From Streptomyces sp. NRRL WC-3549 (GTDB lineage: Bacteria; Actinomycetota; Actinomycetes; Streptomycetales; Streptomycetaceae), in the NCBI RefSeq assembly GCF_000721935.1, contig NZ_KL585434.1, forward strand, positions 33,296 through 41,847: a stretch of DNA of 8,552 nucleotides, given 5' to 3'. The stretch's first letter is position 1. Each line of letters begins with the position of its first letter. This document shows, one piece after another, positions 5,020 through 8,552 of this stretch. The notes under the pieces were generated by a model. The model was not told the DNA's origin, searched no databases, and saw only the letters and a program-made list of their open reading frames with translations. The position numbers were made by a program, and so were the translations under genes.

Positions 5020-6381
5020 GTGAACTCATCGCACACACGCTCGGAGGCACCGGACTCCGCAACGCACCTCAAGAAGACGCTGACGACGCCCCTGCTCTAC
5101 TTCTTCATCCTCGGGGACGTCCTCGGCGCGGGCGTCTACGTCCTGGTCGGGGAGGTCGCGGGCGAGTCGGGGGGAGCCGTGTGGGCGCCCCTCCTCGCCG
5201 CGCTCTGCCTCGCGCTGCTCACTGCGGCCTCGTACGCCGAACTGGCCACCAAGTACCCGCGGGCCGGTGGGGCCTCCCACTACGCGACCCTGGCGTACGG
5301 ACCGTTCACGGGCTTCATCGCCGGGTACTGCATGCTCACCGCCGGCATCGTCTCGGTCGCCGCGCTCGCCCGCGGCTTCGCGGGCGACTACCTCACCGAG
5401 TTCGTCGCCCTCCCCGTCGCTCTCGTCGCCGTCGTGTTCCTCACGGCTCTCGCCCTGCTGAACGCGCGGGGCATCCGGGAGTCGACGCGTGCCAACGTGC
5501 TCGCCACGCTCGTCGAGGTGGGCGGACTCGTCCTGGTCGTCGTGCTCGGTGCCTGGATCATCCTGCGCGGTGACGCCGACCTCGGACGGCTCACGGAACT
5601 CGGTACGCCGTCCGAAGGGCCGGCGGGCGCGGTGCTGAGCGGGGCGGTGCTGGCGTACTACTCGTTCGTCGGTTTCGAGACGTCCGTGAACGTGGCCGAG
5701 GAGACCCTCGATCCCCGACGTTCCTACCCGCGAGCGCTCTTCGGGGCCCTGCTCACCGCGGGAGCGGTGTACGTGCTGGTCGGCGTCGCCGCCGCGGCGG
5801 CGGTGCCCACCGACGTCCTCACCGAGTCCGGCGGGCCGTTGCTCGAGGTGGTCAAGGCGGCGGGCGGGGTCCCCACCGGGCTGTTCAGCGTCATCGCGCT
5901 GATCGCCGTCGCCAACGGGGCGTTGCTCACCGGGATCATGTCCTCCCGGCTCGCCTACGGCATGGCGCGGGACGGGCTGCTCCCGCGGTACCTGACCCGG
6001 GTCCTGCCCGGCCGCCGCACTCCCGTGGCCGCCGTCGTCACCACCACGGTGCTCTCCCTGGCCCTGGCCCTGACGGGGGACGTGGCCACGCTCGCCTCCA
6101 CCCTTGTCCTGCTTCTGCTCGTGGTGTTCTTCCTTGTCAACACCGCGGCCATCGTGCTGCGCGGGGACGGCGGAGGAGCACGCGGCCATTTCCGGGTACC
6201 CGTCCTGGTCCCCGTCCTCGGTGCCGCCTCGTGCGTCATGCTCGCCACGCAGATCGACGCGGACGTGTGGCTCCGCGGGCTGATCGTGCTCGCGGTCGGC
6301 GTGGTGCTCGCCGCGATCGCCGCCGTACGGAAACGACGCGCGGCGGGCCGCCCGGCCCCGGACGCCCGGGACCGCTCCTGA
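5020..6381 (+). CDS. APC-superfamily amino acid permease
   Basis: A 453-residue integral membrane protein, typical length for bacterial amino acid transporters of the APC superfamily. It would carry an amino acid or related amine across the cytoplasmic membrane by proton or solute coupling. Seen: about 12 hydrophobic helices, roughly at 22-46, 52-72, 92-118, 127-147, 160-182, 202-222, 238-260, 284-310, 334-352, 356-380, 393-411 and 416-436. Family motifs are the glycine-rich first helix GDVLGAGVYVLVGEVAG, the loop SYAELATKYPRAGGASHYA (71-89), helix 6 with YYSFVGFETSVNVAEETLDPRR, and SRLAYGMARDGLLPRYL. The C-terminal tail is Arg-rich and cytoplasmic. The start is GTG 5020-5022: an in-frame TAG at 5008-5010 rules out anything longer, and no Shine-Dalgarno sequence is visible. 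Substrate cannot be told from sequence. It diverges from the terpene gene run and nothing else links it to that pathway. Confidence 0.93.
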   Translation: MNSSHTRSEAPDSATHLKKTLTTPLLYFFILGDVLGAGVYVLVGEVAGESGGAVWAPLLAALCLALLTAASYAELATKYPRAGGASHYATLAYGPFTGFIAGYCMLTAGIVSVAALARGFAGDYLTEFVALPVALVAVVFLTALALLNARGIRESTRANVLATLVEVGGLVLVVVLGAWIILRGDADLGRLTELGTPSEGPAGAVLSGAVLAYYSFVGFETSVNVAEETLDPRRSYPRALFGALLTAGAVYVLVGVAAAAAVPTDVLTESGGPLLEVVKAAGGVPTGLFSVIALIAVANGALLTGIMSSRLAYGMARDGLLPRYLTRVLPGRRTPVAAVVTTTVLSLALALTGDVATLASTLVLLLLVVFFLVNTAAIVLRGDGGGARGHFRVPVLVPVLGAASCVMLATQIDADVWLRGLIVLAVGVVLAAIAAVRKRRAAGRPAPDARDRS

Positions 6382-6461
6382 CGGGGGCCGACGGGAATTG
6401 ATTCCGGTCCTCGCTACGCGACTCCGTCTGGCGGGTGCCGGGGGAGCGGGCGGGCGCTCGA

Positions 6462-6506
6462 CGGTGCACGCGCGGGTGGCCGGATCGACCCGGGCCGGCA
6501 GCACCG
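6462..6506. terminator. Possible bidirectional terminator hairpin between convergent genes
   Basis: Outer arms CGGTGC (6462-6467) and GCACCG (6501-6506) pair perfectly, and inner arms GCCGG (6479-6483) and CCGGC (6495-6499) pair perfectly inside them, separated by an asymmetric bulge. The position, 80 bases after the permease stop and well past the stop of the opposing gene, suits a shared terminator. There is no T-run, and the arms are short for such GC-rich DNA, so it may be chance. Confidence 0.28.
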
Positions 6507-6650
6507 TCCCCTGCGTGGCACCGCCGAACCGGAACTCCGGGACTTCGCTGCCGCACTCGAAGGCACGCCTCGGCGCGGGGAGCGCTACGCCGAGGCGACG
6601 ACGGACCGGCGAGCTGACCCTGCCGGAGGGGCCACGGGCCACGGCCAGGG

Positions 6651-6740
6651 GCCGATCCGGGCCGGTGGACCGGGTGCCGATCCGGGGCCGGTCGGGCCGG
6701 GAGCCGATCCGGGCCCGGTCGGACCGGGAGCCGATCCGGG
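6651..6740. repeat. Tandem array of four 25-27 bp GC-rich units
   Basis: Units begin with GCCGATCCGGG at 6651, 6676, 6703 and 6730. Lengths are 25, 27 and 27 bases, then a 11-base partial copy that ends exactly where the stop codon of the minus-strand gene begins (6741). Units 2 and 3 keep internal two-fold symmetry: unit 3 contains the perfect palindrome CCGGGCCCGG flanked by CCGA on the left and TCGG on the right. On the minus strand the array is the immediate 3' untranslated region of the propeller-phosphodiesterase gene, so it may fold in the mRNA and act in termination or 3'-end protection (inference). Confidence 0.75.
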
Positions 6741-8552
6741 TCAGCGGCACTTCCCCTTCAGCCAGGTGGTGAACTCCTTCGGCCAGGTGGTGACCATCGG
6801 CACGGGGGAGATCGTGGAGCCGTACTGGTCCAGCTTCGCCTGCCACGTGGCGTAGTTGCCGGACACCGCCGGAGGGGGCTCCTCCCAGCGGACCGTGTCC
6901 GGGTCGATCCAGCGGGGGTGGTCCTTCAGCGCGGCGCCCAGCCCTGCCGCCTCGATGCGCCTGACGAGTTCGGGCCGCAGAACCTCGGAGGACGTGTAGA
7001 TCATGATCTTCTGCTCGGACGCACGCTCCGCGATGGGGTCGATGACCTCCTTCCAGGCGGCTTCACGGATGGACGCGTCGTCGTTGCCCAGGGACTGCTC
7101 CGTCTCCTTCTTCAGCTCCACGAAAGCCGCCATGTCCAGACGCTCGGCGTGGTCGAGCCATTCACGGAAGGTGTAGACGGTCTCCCCTTCGTACGGGCCG
7201 TGGTCGATCGTTCGGCCCTTGAGCCGGGCGGTACCGGTGGCCCACCAGGTCTTCGCGATGTCGGCCTTGGCGCCCGTCAGACCCCGGGTGGTGCTGTTGT
7301 GCCACATCACGGCCTTGGTGCCGTCGCGGGTGAGCCGGAGATCCGCCTCGACACCGCCCGCTCCCCAGCTCTTCTGCTCCGCGAGTCCCTTCGGATGGTT
7401 GGGCTGACGGACCTGGTCCCGCGCCCAGGCGTCCTCGCCGGTGGGGTAACCGCCGTGTCCGTAGACGGTCGGGCAGAGGGGCAGGCCCCTGGGCGGGCTG
7501 TTGTATCGCTCGATCATGTGGGCTCTGCTGAACGTCCAGCCGCTGGAGGTCTCCCAGCTGTGCAGCCCGCCGCCGAGGGTGCCGTCGGCCCGGGCGAGGA
7601 AGCTGATGGTCTTCACCCGTCCGTCGCTGTATCCGTACAGCGTGGCGAGGTCGTCGCGACCGTCACCGTTGTAGTCGCCGGAGACGATGCTCATCCTGGA
7701 CCGGTCGTACCAGCCCGGCGGGGTGTTCAGTATCTCGCGCCGGCCGCCGAACGCGCCGTCGGCGCCCAGGGTGAAGCCGATCAGGGCGTCGTGCCCGTCG
7801 GCGTAGTCGTACCACGCGGCGAATTCGGCGCGGCCGTTCCCGCCGAAGTCTCCGGAGTACACGCTCACCCGGTCGAACTGCCAGCCGCTGGACTCCCAGC
7901 CGCGTACGGGCTCGGCGAAACCGCCGTCGGGCCGACCGGTGAAGGCCATCAGCCTGACGGTGCCGGCGGTGTAACTGTCCAGGACACCGAGGTCGTCGCG
8001 GCCGTCACCGTTGTAGTCGCCGGTGGCGAACTTCATGTGGTGGACCTCCCATCCGTCGGCGGCGGTGCGCTGGAAGGAGGGGAACGGGTCGGCGAAACCG
8101 CCGTCGGCGTCGGCCAGGAAGGTGAAGAGCTTGTCGTCGCCGTTGCGGTAGTCGTACCAGACGGCGAGGTCGTCGCGGCCGTCGCCGTTGAAGTCGCCCG
8201 CCTGGGCGGTCATGGCGTCGAAGGTCCAGTTGCCGGCGGCCACGGCCCAGGACGAGAAGTACGGCGCGAAGGTACCCGTGCCCGTGCCCAGCCAGGTGAA
8301 GAGGGAGACCCGTCCGTCGTCGTACCCGTAGAAGGCGGCGACGTCCCCCGTCCCGTCGCCGTCGAAGTCCCCGGTGACCCGCTTCATGTGCTCGGCCCAG
8401 AAGTTGCCCTTGCCGGTTTCCCAGGCCACGCGGGGCGCCGTGAACGTGCCGTCCGCGCCGCCGGCGAAGGTTTGCATGGCGTCGTGCCCGTCGGCGTAGT
8501 CGTACCAGGCGGCCATGTCGCTCCGGCCGTCGCCGTCGTAGTCGTGGCGGGG
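6741..8552 (-). CDS. FG-GAP/VCBS beta-propeller repeats fused to a glycerophosphodiester phosphodiesterase domain (N-terminus outside window)
   Basis: The visible part is 603 residues, open at the window edge. Residues below are counted from that edge. Seen: six calcium-loop motifs of FG-GAP type start at D4 (DYDGDGRSD), D62 (DFDGDGTGD), D120 (DFNGDGRDD), D179 (DYNGDGRDD), D235 (DFGGNGRAE, degenerate) and D293 (DYNGDGRDD), spaced 56-59 residues apart, each followed by a W/F-Y-Y/D-G strand and a G-G-x-F turn. From about residue 362 a phosphodiesterase domain follows: H366-G-G, E402-A-D404-L-R-L-T-R-D-G, H418 in MWHNSTTRGLTG, and E479 in FVELKKE. Known: GDPD enzymes hydrolyse glycerophosphodiesters to glycerol 3-phosphate and an alcohol, using these His, Glu and Asp residues and a metal; FG-GAP repeats bind Ca2+ and form extracellular propellers. 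A secreted protein is expected, but the signal peptide would lie upstream. The usual HRG start of the GDPD domain is HGG here. Confidence 0.9.
   Translation of the reverse strand, partial: PRHDYDGDGRSDMAAWYDYADGHDAMQTFAGGADGTFTAPRVAWETGKGNFWAEHMKRVTGDFDGDGTGDVAAFYGYDDGRVSLFTWLGTGTGTFAPYFSSWAVAAGNWTFDAMTAQAGDFNGDGRDDLAVWYDYRNGDDKLFTFLADADGGFADPFPSFQRTAADGWEVHHMKFATGDYNGDGRDDLGVLDSYTAGTVRLMAFTGRPDGGFAEPVRGWESSGWQFDRVSVYSGDFGGNGRAEFAAWYDYADGHDALIGFTLGADGAFGGRREILNTPPGWYDRSRMSIVSGDYNGDGRDDLATLYGYSDGRVKTISFLARADGTLGGGLHSWETSSGWTFSRAHMIERYNSPPRGLPLCPTVYGHGGYPTGEDAWARDQVRQPNHPKGLAEQKSWGAGGVEADLRLTRDGTKAVMWHNSTTRGLTGAKADIAKTWWATGTARLKGRTIDHGPYEGETVYTFREWLDHAERLDMAAFVELKKETEQSLGNDDASIREAAWKEVIDPIAERASEQKIMIYTSSEVLRPELVRRIEAAGLGAALKDHPRWIDPDTVRWEEPPPAVSGNYATWQAKLDQYGSTISPVPMVTTWPKEFTTWLKGKCR

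Larger units (their letters stand above)
6382..6740. other. Convergent intergenic region with hairpins and a short tandem array
   Basis: This 359-base stretch lies between the 3' ends of the permease and the propeller-phosphodiesterase gene. It holds a nested hairpin (6462-6506) and four GC-rich tandem units (6651-6740), described separately. A small stem GAGCG/CGCTC lies at 6444-6459. One minus-strand frame between 6448 and 6564 has strikingly coding-like codon use (36 of 39 codons end in G or C; begins AFECGSEVPEFRFGG), but it lacks a bounded start and stop, so I list no gene. Confidence 0.6.

Noticed and set aside
4721..5023. Plus-strand frames in the divergent region (about 85 and 100 codons)
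   Set aside because: Composition is Arg/Pro/Ala-rich with scattered third-position bases, no start signal and no recognisable product.
5026..6846. Minus-strand open frame of 606 codons
   Set aside because: It mirrors the permease, is full of Gly, Arg, Asp and His without any domain, and crosses two gene boundaries. Only the short stretch 6448-6564 inside it was kept as a finding.
7640..8200. Recurring DNA words around GTCGTCGCGGCCGTC that look like a repeat array or CRISPR
   Set aside because: They are the coding sequence for the DxNGDGRDD loops of the FG-GAP repeats, spaced by about 174 bases with diverged sequence between them.

Overview
The window is very GC-rich. Its genes have third codon positions almost always G or C, use GTG as well as ATG starts, and carry clear AGGAG/GGAGG ribosome binding sites. 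This points to a high-GC actinomycete, most likely Streptomyces or a close relative; no ribosomal or tRNA gene is present to confirm it.

Left part (about 1-4730) holds a run of genes all on the minus strand. In transcription order: a possible 34-residue small ORF (4730-4626), a PLAT/LH2-like small protein (4500-4048), a His/Asp/Arg-rich protein with a coiled-coil-like C-terminus (3969-3457), an ABC1/UbiB-family atypical kinase (3193-1679), a trans-acting polyprenyl diphosphate synthase (1629-541), and the first 160 residues of a class I terpene cyclase (482 to beyond base 1). The last two form an obvious terpene pathway: the synthase makes a linear prenyl diphosphate and the cyclase folds it. 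The UbiB-type kinase sits 49 bases upstream of the synthase, in the same direction. UbiB/COQ8 proteins are known for helping enzymes handle membrane-embedded isoprenoids, so a role in this terpene pathway is a reasonable inference. Whether the PLAT-like and His/Asp-rich genes belong to the same transcript is open.

Middle part: a divergent intergenic region (4731-5019) separates this run from a plus-strand 12-helix APC-family amino acid permease (5020-6381). The permease has a GTG start, no visible Shine-Dalgarno sequence and an in-frame stop three codons upstream, so its mRNA may be leaderless.

Right part: a 359-base convergent intergenic region (6382-6740) holds a possible bidirectional hairpin and a short tandem array of GC-rich 25-27 bp units. 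It is followed on the minus strand by the C-terminal 603 residues of a large protein (8552-6741). This joins at least six FG-GAP/VCBS-type beta-propeller repeats of about 58 residues to a C-terminal glycerophosphodiester phosphodiesterase domain. Its N-terminus lies outside the window.

No insertion sequence, CRISPR array, tRNA, rRNA or phage gene was seen. The best candidate for something not well described is the terpene gene run with its UbiB kinase and two unassigned small proteins.
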